From contig NC_063054.1 in NCBI RefSeq assembly GCF_018812025.1, forward strand, positions 34,899,396-34,963,395: a stretch of DNA of 64,000 nucleotides. The letters are read 5' to 3'. The position numbers and the translations under genes were made by a program. The notes beneath the pieces are model-generated. The model ran no database searches, was not told where the DNA came from, and saw nothing but the letters and a program-made list of their open reading frames with translations. Positions 54,127 to 63,363 of the stretch are shown here, in pieces. Each line of letters begins with the position of its first letter. The stretch's first letter is position 1. Origin of the DNA: Megalobrama amblycephala. Taxonomy: Eukaryota; Chordata; Actinopteri; Cypriniformes; Xenocyprididae.

Positions 54127-55619
54127 CAGGTCATATAATTTGAATATCATCAAAAAGTTGATTTATTTCACTAATTCCATTCAAAAAGTAAAACTTGTAT
54201 ATTATATTCATTCATTACACACAGACTGATATATTTCAAATGTTTATTTCTTTTCATTTTGATGATTATAACTGACAACTAAGGAAAATCCCAAATTCAG
54301 TATCTCAGAAAATTAGAATATTACTTAAGACCAATACAAAGAAAGGATTTTCAGAAATCCTGGCCAACTGAAAAGTATGAGCATGTACAGCACTCAATAC
54401 TTAGTTGGGGCTCCTTTTGCCTGAATTACTGCAGCAATGCGGCGTGGCATGGAGTCGATCAGTCTGTGGCACTGCACAGGTGTTTTGAGAGCCCAGGTTG
54501 CTCTGATAGTGGCCTTCAGCTCTTCTGCATTGTTGGGTCTGGCATATCGCATCTTCCTCTTCACAATACCCCATAGATTTTCTATGGGCTTAAAGTCAGG
54601 TGAGTTCTACATCTCCATAAAGTTGGTCAGCAGCAAGAAGCATGAAGTGCTCTAAAACTTCCTGGTTTATGGCTGCATTGACCTTGGACCTCAGAAAACA
54701 CAGTGGACCAACACCAGCAGATGACATGGCACCCCAAACCATCACTGACTGTGGAAACTTTACACTGGACCTCAAGCAACGTGGATTGAGTGCCTCTCCT
54801 CTCTTCCTCCAGACTCTGGGACACTGATTTCCAAAGGAAATGCAAAATTTACTTTCATCAGAGAACATAACTTTGGACCACTCAGCAGCAGTCCAGTCCT
54901 TTTTGTCTTTAGCCCAGGCGAGACGCTTCTGACGCTGTCTGTTGTTCAAGAGTGGCTTGACACAAGGAATGCGACAGCTGAAACCCATGTCTTGCATACG
55001 TCTGTGCGTAGTGGTTCTTGAAGCACTGACTCCAGCTGCAGTCCACTCTTTGTGAATCTCCCCCACATTTTTGAATGGGTTTTGTTTCACAATCCTCTCC
55101 AGGGTGCGGTTATCCATATTGCTTGTACACTTTTTTCTACCACATCTTTTCCTTCCCTACGCCTCTCTATTAATTTTCTTGGACACAGAGCTCTGTGAAC
55201 AGCCAGCCTCTTTTGCAATGACCTTTTGTGTCTTGCCCTCCTTGTGCAAGGTGTCAATGGTCGTCTTTTGGACAACTGTCAAGTCAGCAGTCTTCCCCAT
55301 GATTGTGTAGCCTACAGAACTAGACTGAGAGACCATTTAAAGGCCTTTGCAGGTGTTTTGAGTTAATTAGCTGATTACAGTGTGGCACCAGGTGTCTTCA
55401 ATATTGAACCTTTTCACAATATTCTAATTTTCTGAGATACTGAATTTGGGATTTTCCTTAGTTGTCAGTTATAATCATCAAAATTAAAAGAAATAAACAT
55501 TTGAAATATATCAGTCTGTGTGTAATGAATGAATGTAATATACAAGTTTCACTTTTTGAATGGAATTAATGAAATAAATCAACTTTTTAATGATATTCTA
55601 ATTATATGACCAGCACCTG
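54127..55619. mobile_element. Tc1-like transposon, internally deleted
   Basis: ~210 bp terminal inverted repeats starting CAGGT and CAGGTGCTGGTCATATAA, each flanked by TA (54125-54126 and 55620-55621). Encodes a broken transposase on the minus strand. The left repeat lacks 5 bp (GCTGG) near its end. Confidence 0.92.
54408..55300 (-). pseudogene. Tc1 transposase, stop and internal deletion
   Basis: N-terminal helix-turn-helix begins MGKTADLTVVQK at 55300; a TAG near 55158 interrupts it. The frame 55117-54596 contains MDNRTLERIVKQNP, the second HTH linker and the catalytic region start VMFSDESKFCI with the first Asp, then FPQSVMVWGAM. The sequence then jumps from DQLYGDV to the far C-terminus (IENLWGIVKRKMRYARPN, minus strand 54580-54530), so the part with the second catalytic Asp is deleted. 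The tail ends GAPTKY-type near 54408. Inactive. Confidence 0.9.
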
Positions 55620-55791
55620 TAGTCATATCGCCATCAGGCTGTAAGCAAGGAATTGTGTCAAATACTAATGACTGACGTATTCCTCCTATATTTATATACT
55701 TATATGCATATTGCCCACTGTGCCCACCAGGTGGCTGTGGCACGGGTGTGAGGGCCCTTGCATCACTGCTTGCAGCTTTAATTATTATTAT

Positions 55792-56700
55792 CATTATTAT
55801 TAATTTCTACAATGTGACAGATGGTGTGGTCTGGGAATCTTTGGGAAGGTAACTGGTATCAGTAGGTTATATGTCTGTTCCAATGACTCAATGACAATCT
55901 TATACTAATATTCATGTTAGCAAAATAAAAAACATCTTTACCTTGTGTAATCTGTCTTGATGCTAGCACACTAGATATACGCAAGATAAGCATTCCCATT
56001 GTGAACAGAGCAGTATACACTGCACACATGACAACTCTTGAGTCTATTCTGTGCATGTGTGGATAGAGCTGAACCAGCATCAGTTTAAAGATTTATTTTT
56101 GGGCAATCTTGACTTTTATTATGATAGGACTTTGAAAGGACTTGAACTCGGCTCTCTCAAAGCACTAGGACACTATATGTCAACATGCTGCCCACTGGCC
56201 TATTGGCCTCATTTTGTATGATCCATGGGGGGAACAGAATTCGACGACAAAAATCCAGCTGTCAGAATCAATTTCCCCATGCCCATGATGAGAGATTTTA
56301 GATGTAGTGGATTAAAAGATGCTGATTTTATTCTGTGTGTGGATGGAGCTAAACCAGCATCAGTTTAAAGATTTATTTTTTTAATATGACAGGACTGAGT
56401 TCTTTATTCCCACCTTTTTTATTATTAATCTATAACTGTTAAAAAATCCATTCAAAGCCACTTTGTTACAGTTTTTTTTTTTTTTTTGGAGCTCAACCAT
56501 CCAACTACACAGACTGTCAACACATTCTCAACAGGTATGTAATATCCAGGATACTTAGTTTCTTACTCGAATTGCCTGGATCCAAATCAGGAAATGTAAA
56601 TCAAACTGCCAAAATGTGAATGCTTTTCTTAAGGGAAACCATTTAATGTAAATCCATTAAAATGTAAGTTTAATGTATTAAAATCTATTTAAAATGTTAA

Positions 56701-56736
<36 letters not shown>

Positions 56737-57000
56737 ATTATAACTGAATATATTTTTCTGAACATAGTACAAACAATTGTCTGCAATTTCTCTATTTTAA
56801 AACAATTTTTTGGATATTGATTTTAGCCTTACATGTGTTATGTCTAAGCCCATCTTAATGGCCCATCTGATCACTTCTTCCAGTAAATACAGAAAGTTCA
56901 TGAGAAACAGAAACATTTAAATTACTTCAACATATATGAACTAAAAAAAACAAAAAGAAAAAAAAATAAGTATTGTGATGCCTGAAATTAGTATGAGTTT
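55792..57000. other. Intergenic; TAAR 3' flank from ~56440
   Basis: Two related segments (GATAGAGCTGAACCAGCATC at 56063 and GATGGAGCTAAACCAGCATC at 56343) form a diverged direct repeat. (CA)n at 56706-56731. From 56440 the DNA matches the 3'-flank unit of other TAAR copies. Confidence 0.5.
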
Positions 57001-57005
57001 CATAT

Positions 57006-58034
57006 TCATTCAAAAGGCAAGGTGTTTGAATATTTGATGCCACAGATATAAGTGGATATAAGAATCTTGAATGCATTCTGAAAACAAGGGTAGAAAAATC
57101 CATAAATCAAGGGGTTACATGTGGAATTAAAATATGCAAACCAAACCAAAGCATCAAAAACATCAGCTGGGGTTAAATAATTTAAAAAAGGGTCGAGAGT
57201 AGTAACGGTAAAATACGGCAGCCAGCAGAAATAAAAAACACCCATGACAATGGCCAGAGTTTTTGCTGCTTTTCCTTCTCTTTGAACAGAGCTTCGGCTC
57301 TTCAACCCTCCTGCTGCCGCCGCAGTCACTCTTTCAGACATAACTTTTGCATGTTTTCTTGCAACATGGAAGATTTTCATATACAGAGAGCTCATGACCG
57401 TTCCAGGGAGGAAAAATGTAAGAATCGGACATATAATACCCCACTGTTTGTTAAAAAACAGAACACAACTTCCCACACAGGAAATCTGCAATACAAGCAT
57501 CTCTAGTCCAACCGCATTTACCCCTGAAAACACTACATAAAAGCTGTACACAAATGAAAACAACCATGTGAAGGTAGTAAATACAGTCACAATGTTGTTT
57601 GTGACCCTCATTTTGTACCTTAAAGGATCACAAATGGCCCAGTACCTGTCAACAGATATTAAACTGAGATGCAGTATGGAAGAGATACAGAAGGTCATGT
57701 CCAAACTAGAATGCACTTTACACACAACATCTCCCAGATACCAGCAGCCTTCAACAGATCGCACCATGCTGTACGGCATGACAAAAGAGCCCAGCAGACA
57801 ATCACTGGCAGCCAGAGAGCGAACGATCAGATGAGTTGGAGACTGTAGATGTTTGAAGTGAGAGATGGAGATGATGATCAGCAGATTCCCAAAAACTGTT
57901 GTGAGGATCATCAGCACCATGAAAACATACATCGCCACTTTAACTACAGCAAGACGTTGTACTTTAGGACAGGAATCCAACCGGAGTGGATAGCAGAGAA
58001 ACACATTCTCAGTGTCATTTTCATTTGAAGTCAT
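57006..58034 (-). CDS. taar: TAAR-like receptor 6, intact, 342 residues
   Basis: Intact receptor starting MTSNENDTENVFLCYPLRLD and ending ...KYSNTLPFE. The usual NET glycosylation site at residue 4 is lost (NEN) and replaced by NDT at residue 6. It is very close to gene 2 through TM1-TM4, and to gene 5 in ECL2 (QISCVGSCVLFFNKQW). Keeps TM3 Asp112, DRYW, CWLPYF and FNSTCNPLIY. The mix of similarities suggests gene conversion between neighbours. Alternative in-frame start at 58154 would add 40 residues. Confidence 0.93.
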   Translation of the reverse strand: MTSNENDTENVFLCYPLRLDSCPKVQRLAVVKVAMYVFMVLMILTTVFGNLLIIISISHFKHLQSPTHLIVRSLAASDCLLGSFVMPYSMVRSVEGCWYLGDVVCKVHSSLDMTFCISSILHLSLISVDRYWAICDPLRYKMRVTNNIVTVFTTFTWLFSFVYSFYVVFSGVNAVGLEMLVLQISCVGSCVLFFNKQWGIICPILTFFLPGTVMSSLYMKIFHVARKHAKVMSERVTAAAAGGLKSRSSVQREGKAAKTLAIVMGVFYFCWLPYFTVTTLDPFLNYLTPADVFDALVWFAYFNSTCNPLIYGFFYPCFQNAFKILISTYICGIKYSNTLPFE

Positions 58035-58199
58035 CACGTCTGCTCCGGAGATGATTTCCTTAATTGTAAAAAGGCGAAGTATGAGCAAAATTATTTTATG
58101 AATGATAGGTTGGTAAAGGCCAGTATCCAAAGAAAGGTGAACATATATGCCCATCTATATTTTAACTTCCTAAATGGACTCAGAGCAGTTCAGTCTTGT

Positions 58200-58260
58200 C
58201 CATATATATGCTCAGATTCGAAGTAACCCCATTACACTTGTCAGTGTAACCCATAGTTAC
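58200..58260 (-). promoter_or_regulatory. Conserved TAAR promoter block, gene 6
   Basis: Minus-strand GTAACTATGGGTTACACTG, GGGGTTACTTCGAATCTGAG and CATATATATGGACAAG, ~170 bp upstream of the ATG. Confidence 0.65.
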
Positions 58261-58399
58261 AAAAACAACATGAACTCAGGAGATTAAAATGTGAAAATTA
58301 ATACTTCAGCTGTGTGTCCTGATTTGAAGATCAATGAATGGGTTGGAGACATATTACATCAGCCTGAACCGTTGGTACACGACAAAATGGATTCATATT

Positions 58400-58629
58400 G
58401 TTCACATAAAATCAGGGTTATTATAGTTAACTAAAATGAAAACATAAAATCTTCTGTTATTTGAAATACAATAAACTTTAGCTGAAAAAATTAAAACATA
58501 AAAATACTTATTTTATTTTAGCTAGTTGCCAAAGTTAAACTAAATGAAAATTTCATAGCAACTCATTTTCATTTAGTTTAACTTTTTATACTAAACTAAT
58601 TAAAACTGAAATTTTTAGTGAATAAAAAC

Positions 58630-58686
<57 letters not shown>

Positions 58687-58770
58687 TGATGAGAAAAAAA
58701 TACAATAAAGTCACTAAAACCAACTATAATGAAAACAGAAAATAAAAAATAAATACTAAAACTATAATAT
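58400..58770. repeat. Low-complexity A/T region with (TA)n and a long T-run
   Basis: ACTAAAATGAAAA-like words, (TA)n at 58632-58652 and ~30 T at 58653-58683. TTAGTTTAACTT and its complement recur, so an old foldback is possible. Confidence 0.5.
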
Positions 58771-58784
58771 TATCTCAATGATAC

Positions 58785-59165
58785 TATTGGCGCTTTTCCA
58801 CTGTGTGGTACAACTCGGCTCGGCTCGCTTTACTTGCAGTTTGCTTTTCCACTACAGTTTAGTACCGCTTCAAGGTGGGTGGGATTATAGACTGATCGTA
58901 TATTTGCGCCGCCTCTACTGCCGTTGCTCCTCGTCTACTGACCACGATACAGTCATTTCTTTTTTCAAGTTGTGTGCAACGGTCTTTTAAAGCAAGTCGT
59001 TTAAAAAATGTAGCACGAACAAATGATACTGTGGTGGTGGTTACTGACTATTTAAATCTAGTGGGTTTTGGTGTCTTGTGTTTCAAATCGATTCTTTCTG
59101 ACCAATCAGTGATCTGCCATGTTTACACGTCACATTTAGTATTGGTACGGCATGCGAGACCCCAT
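58785..59165. repeat. Probable DNA transposon fragment
   Basis: Starts TTGGCGCTTTTCCACTGTG and carries GGCTCGGCTCGCTTTAC and TAGTACCGC words in both orientations. It is a type of fish repeat I recall with such TIRs; there is no coding capacity. Confidence 0.4.
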
Positions 59166-59334
59166 TGACAATCAATGTATGAAACAAAAACAAAACAAAA
59201 CAAAAAAACACTGAGACATTTTTCAAAATATCTTCTTTTCTGTTCCAAATAAGAAATAATTTTCATTTATGGGTGAAATATGACCTTAAGCATCATGAGC
59301 ATTGTGCCTTGAAAATACCCTTAAAGGATTAGTT

Positions 59335-60242
59335 CACTTCAGAATTAAAATTTCCTGATAATTTACTCACCCCCATGTAATTCGAGATGTTTGTCTTTCT
59401 TTCTTCAGTCGAAAAGAAATTAAGGTTTTTGAGGAAAACATTCCAGGATTTTTCTCTATACAGTAGACTTCAATGGCTACCAATGGGTTGAAGGTCCAAA
59501 TGTCAGTTTCAGTGCAGTTTCAAAGGGCTCTACACGATCCCAGATGAGGAATAAATGTCTTATCTAGCAAAACAATTGGTCATTTTCTAAAAAAATTTAA
59601 AGTATATACTTTTTAACCACATATGCTCATCTTGCACTGCTCTGCGATGCGTCATGCACTATGTAATAACGTTGGAAAGGTCACACGTGATGTAGGCAGA
59701 AGTACTGAGCAAGTGTCTACAAGAGAACATGCAAAGACTGTCAAACAGCCTTTACAAAAAAATTAAAACAAAGATGTCAGACGATTTTGAAGAAGGTGGA
59801 GAAAATGAGATAGTTTTTCGCTTTACCGCGGTACTTCCGCCTACGTTACACGTGACCTTTACAACGTGATTACATAATGCGTGGCGCATCGCAGAGCTAA
59901 TGCAGACAAGCATTTGTGGTTAAAAAGTATATCAATTTTATTTATTTTTTAAGAAAATGACAGATCATTTCACTAAATAAGTAAGGGTCTTATTTAGTGA
60001 AATGATCTGTCATTTTCTAAAAAATAAATAAAATTGATATACTTTTTAACCACAAATGCTTGTCTTGCATTAGCTCTTCCTCGGCTGCACTGAAACTGAA
60101 GTCTGCTGTATAGAGAAAAATCCTGGAATGTTTTCCTCAAAAACCTTAATTTCTTTCTGACTGAAGAAAGACATAAACATCTTGGATGACATGGGGGTGA
60201 GAAAATTATCAGGAAATTTTAATTCTGAAGTGAACTAATCCT
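59335..60242. mobile_element. TTAA-flanked MITE (AGGATTAGTTC termini)
   Basis: TTAA at 59331-59334 and 60243-60246. Inverted ends AGGATTAGTTCACTTCAG and complement extend ~150 bp (TTTCCTGATAATTTACTCAC, GGAAAACATTCCAGG). No protein. Contains the large internal hairpin at 59893-60076. Confidence 0.85.
59893..60076. repeat. ~88-bp near-perfect hairpin
   Basis: The arms differ by about one base over ~88 bp and meet at the 7-nt centre TAAGGGT (about 59982-59988). It is inside the TTAA element but is not part of its terminal repeats. The unpaired equivalent would be half this length. Confidence 0.85.
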
Positions 60243-60246
60243 TTAA

Positions 60247-60890
60247 CCATGTAGGGCATAGTGCCACCTGGTGATCAAAAGTGATAACAGTTTCTCTGCA
60301 TAGATTTCTTGAGCTTATTGAGTATAATGATGTATTTGTGTGTGTCTGTGCATGCATACATTTGTGTATACAATATTGAAGAATACAGTTTTTAAATACA
60401 CCTACACATTTGATCTAGTTCTCTACAAAATCAAAAGTAAAACAAATGCACACTAGGACACAGATGTTCTTCTAAAGGGATTGTTTTAATGTAAAAACAT
60501 GCATATGTGATCAATATTTTTGCATTTGTACATCATTATTTATATATACAAACATTATTTCTTTTTCTACTTCATTTCTAAATTAGCTTAAACTTGCATA
60601 ACCTTGCAACAGTTTAGGTTAAGAGTGACTGTTGCATTTCTAACTTAAGGGATATTAAAGAATAAGATCACAACTTTCAATCAATTTAAGAGGTTCTTCG
60701 ATATAGAACTAATCCTTGATCAGTTTATTTTAATTATTCTAAAATTGTATTTACATTTTATCATATTGTCCACAATATCTTAAAATAAATCACTTCAGCA
60801 CGCATAAACTAGCGTATAAAAGCATGTAGGTTAATAAGAGAAAGAAAATCTTTATTGTGAAGCATAACATGATATCCTGATGTAAAATGA
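60247..60890. other. Intergenic, nothing recognised
   Basis: AT-rich DNA downstream of TAAR gene 7; no paired termini or open frames supported. Confidence 0.5.
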
Positions 60891-60899
60891 TTAACATAT

Positions 60900-61916
60900 T
60901 CATTCAAATGTCAAGGTGCTTGAGTCACTGAAGCCATAAAAACAGGATGATATGAGAATCATAAAGGCCTTCTGAAAACGAGAGTAGAAAAAACCATATA
61001 TCAGTGGATTACAAGTGGAGTTAAAGTATCCAAACCAAACCAAAGCATCAAAGATACTGGCTGGAGTCACAAAATTAAGACAGGAGTCAATGATAGTAGC
61101 AATAAAAATAGGCAGCCAGCAGAGATAAAAAACACCCATGACAATGGCCAGAGTTTTAGCTGCTTTTCTCTCTCTGTGTGCAGAGCTTTTGCTCTTCAAC
61201 CCTCCTGTTGCTCTTTCAGACATAACCTTTGCATGTTTTTTTGCAACACGGAAGATTTTCATATACAGAGAGCTCATGATTGTTCCGGGAAGGAAGAATG
61301 TGAGAATTGGACATATAATACCCCACTGTTTGTTAAAAAACAGAACGCAACTTCCCACACAGTAAACCTGCATGATAAACGACTCCAGGCCTATTTTGTT
61401 CACCCCTGAAAACACAATATAAAAGCTGTAGAGAAATGCAAACACCCATGTGAAGGTCGTAAATACAGTCACAGTGTTGTTTGTGACCCTCATTTTGTAC
61501 CTTAAAGGATCACAAATGGCCCAGTACCTGTCAACAGATATTAAACCAAGATGAAGTATGGAAGAGATACAGAAGGTCATGTCTAAACTAGAATGCACTT
61601 TACACACAAAATCTCCCAGATACCAGCAGCCTTCAACAGATCGCACCATGCTGTACGGCATGACCAAAGAGCCCAGCAGACAATCACTGGCAGCCAGAGA
61701 GCGAACGATCAGATGAGTTGGAGACTGTAGATGTTTGAAGTGAGAGATGGAGATGATGATCAGCAGATTCCCAAAAACTGTTGTGAGGATCATCAGCACC
61801 ATGAAAACATACATTGCCACTTTAACTACAGTAAGATGTTGCAATTTCGGACAGGAGTCCAGCAAGAGTGGATAGCAGAGAAATATATTTTCAGTGTCAG
61901 TCGCATTTGAAGTCAT
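60900..61916 (-). CDS. taar: TAAR-like receptor 7, intact, 338 residues
   Basis: Intact receptor starting MTSNATDTENIFLCYPLLLD and ending ...GFSDSSTLTFE. It shares features with pseudogene 1 rather than the others: FAFLYSF in TM4, CWLPIF/CWLPFF with a preceding VFYL, ALVWFGYFNS and a tail with GF(S/N)DS. Loop 3 is four residues shorter than in gene 2 (SERATGGLKSKSS). TM7 neighbourhood IDSCLNFVTPASIF is unusual. TM3 Asp, DRYWAICDPLRY, NPLIYGFFYSRFQ kept. The base context of the start overlaps a minimal upstream ATG-TGA (AATGTGATGA), which could dampen initiation. Confidence 0.93.
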   Translation of the reverse strand: MTSNATDTENIFLCYPLLLDSCPKLQHLTVVKVAMYVFMVLMILTTVFGNLLIIISISHFKHLQSPTHLIVRSLAASDCLLGSLVMPYSMVRSVEGCWYLGDFVCKVHSSLDMTFCISSILHLGLISVDRYWAICDPLRYKMRVTNNTVTVFTTFTWVFAFLYSFYIVFSGVNKIGLESFIMQVYCVGSCVLFFNKQWGIICPILTFFLPGTIMSSLYMKIFRVAKKHAKVMSERATGGLKSKSSAHRERKAAKTLAIVMGVFYLCWLPIFIATIIDSCLNFVTPASIFDALVWFGYFNSTCNPLIYGFFYSRFQKAFMILISSCFYGFSDSSTLTFE

Positions 61917-62110
61917 CACATTTGCCCCAGTTGCAAGATTTTCTTAGTAATCGTAAAAAGGCTGACAATTATAAACACATAAGTATAAAAAGAACAATTT
62001 CATGAATTACAGATTGGTAAAGACTAGTATTCACAGTTAGATAAACATATAAATAGTACATGCCCATCCAATTTAACTCCATCGATGGACTCAGAGCAGC
62101 TCAGCTGTGC

Positions 62111-62172
62111 TCATATATACTCTCATATTCGAAATAACCCTCCTACACCTGTCAATTTAACCTATGGTAACA
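62111..62172 (-). promoter_or_regulatory. Diverged TAAR promoter block, gene 7
   Basis: Minus-strand GTTACCATAGGTTAAATTG, GAGGGTTATTTCGAATATGAG and GTATATATGAGCAC. The palindrome is degraded but the TATA box is intact. Confidence 0.6.
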
Positions 62173-62174
62173 AA

Positions 62175-63359
62175 AACATCATGAACTCTGGAGATTATAA
62201 AAAACAAAAAAAACAAAAAAAAAAACAAACAAACAAACAATCAGACCCCATAATGTGGGGGAAAAAAAACATCATTACATTATTAAAAGTAGAATATTAG
62301 CAACTAGGGATGCACAGACATAAAAAATTTGGCCAAAACCAATTCAACCAATTCAAATCTTAATTTAGCAACTGCTTAAACATAATCAACTTAAACATAA
62401 TCAACCAGGTAGCAACCTCCCATAACACTTTAGTGACCCCATAGCTTTTTAAATTGGTGTAAATTTACTTTGATAAACAATTTTCAATCAGAAATTGCTG
62501 GTAAATTTCACTAATTAAAGAAACGGCAAGTAACACGCTGGATTAAACATGAAATTTTGAAGTATAAAAAATGGAATAGTAGCCTATATACTACAAACAT
62601 ACTCTAGTCATCTTTATTTGTTTATTTATTTATTTTTTGCAACTTCAAAAAACACAGACAGACGGCCAGTTATTTCTCTGACATTACACGACCTGAGAAA
62701 TGCACATTCAACATTTTCAATCAGTGAAAACAGGCACCAACCAAAACGGCAACGGGGTAACACACTGATCCAACAAAAACCAATGATGTGCCTGTAACCA
62801 TCTGGTGACGTCTGACAGTGCAGTGTGAATTGGCCTTTACAATATGAGACTAAGGTCCTTTTAATCTGTCTTTAAATTGCTTAAGGCCTACAGTAAGTAA
62901 ACTTCTGCAATGACCTGTTTATCTCTTAACCTTTAGAAGAGGTTGTAAAGCTCTGTTTAACACTTTTGTTATACATTTAAACCATTCTTGAGATTTTTGC
63001 AAATATCATCATAGAAAATATCTATATGGCCTTCAGATCCACAGCTGCCAGTCACACATACCTCACTAATGATGCTTTGTGTCTTGGACCCAAGAGACTT
63101 GTTAACAGTCCTCCATTTCTTTGGAGTGACTCTCATAGGAGTCTGACCAATCAAAGGTGTTAATACCAGCTCTCACCTGCTTAACACATGAAGCTTATTA
63201 GCTGTATCCTGTCACATTATTATCACAGCCAACTTGTTTACCCATAATGCCCTACAGAGCTGAACTTTTATCATTAGGGGGACAGACAGGACAAACAAAC
63301 TTTTAATGTCTTTGTGCTTCAATCTAATCACATACAACACCAGAGAAATAATGGAGTTA
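62175..63359. other. Intergenic, nothing recognised
   Basis: A/C simple sequence at 62195-62240; otherwise no supported gene, RNA or repeat. Confidence 0.45.
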
Positions 63360-63363
63360 TTAA

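Larger units (their letters stand above)
53131..55791 (-). repeat. Interspersed repeat (same family as 19993-20768), split by Tc1
   Basis: Minus-strand start AATTAAAGCTGCAAGCAG at 55791 and end near 53131 (CATCGATGCTCGGG side). Interrupted by the Tc1 element at 54127-55619. The part 53690-54115 has three degenerate repeats of a GCGCCACCxxxxGGCAACAGGAA unit, so this copy is longer than the one at 19993-20768. Confidence 0.75.

Noticed and set aside
55087..55310. Overlapping ORFs MNGFCFTILSRV (plus) and MSKRRPLTPCTRR (minus)
   Set aside because: Out-of-frame shadows of the Tc1 transposase N-terminus.
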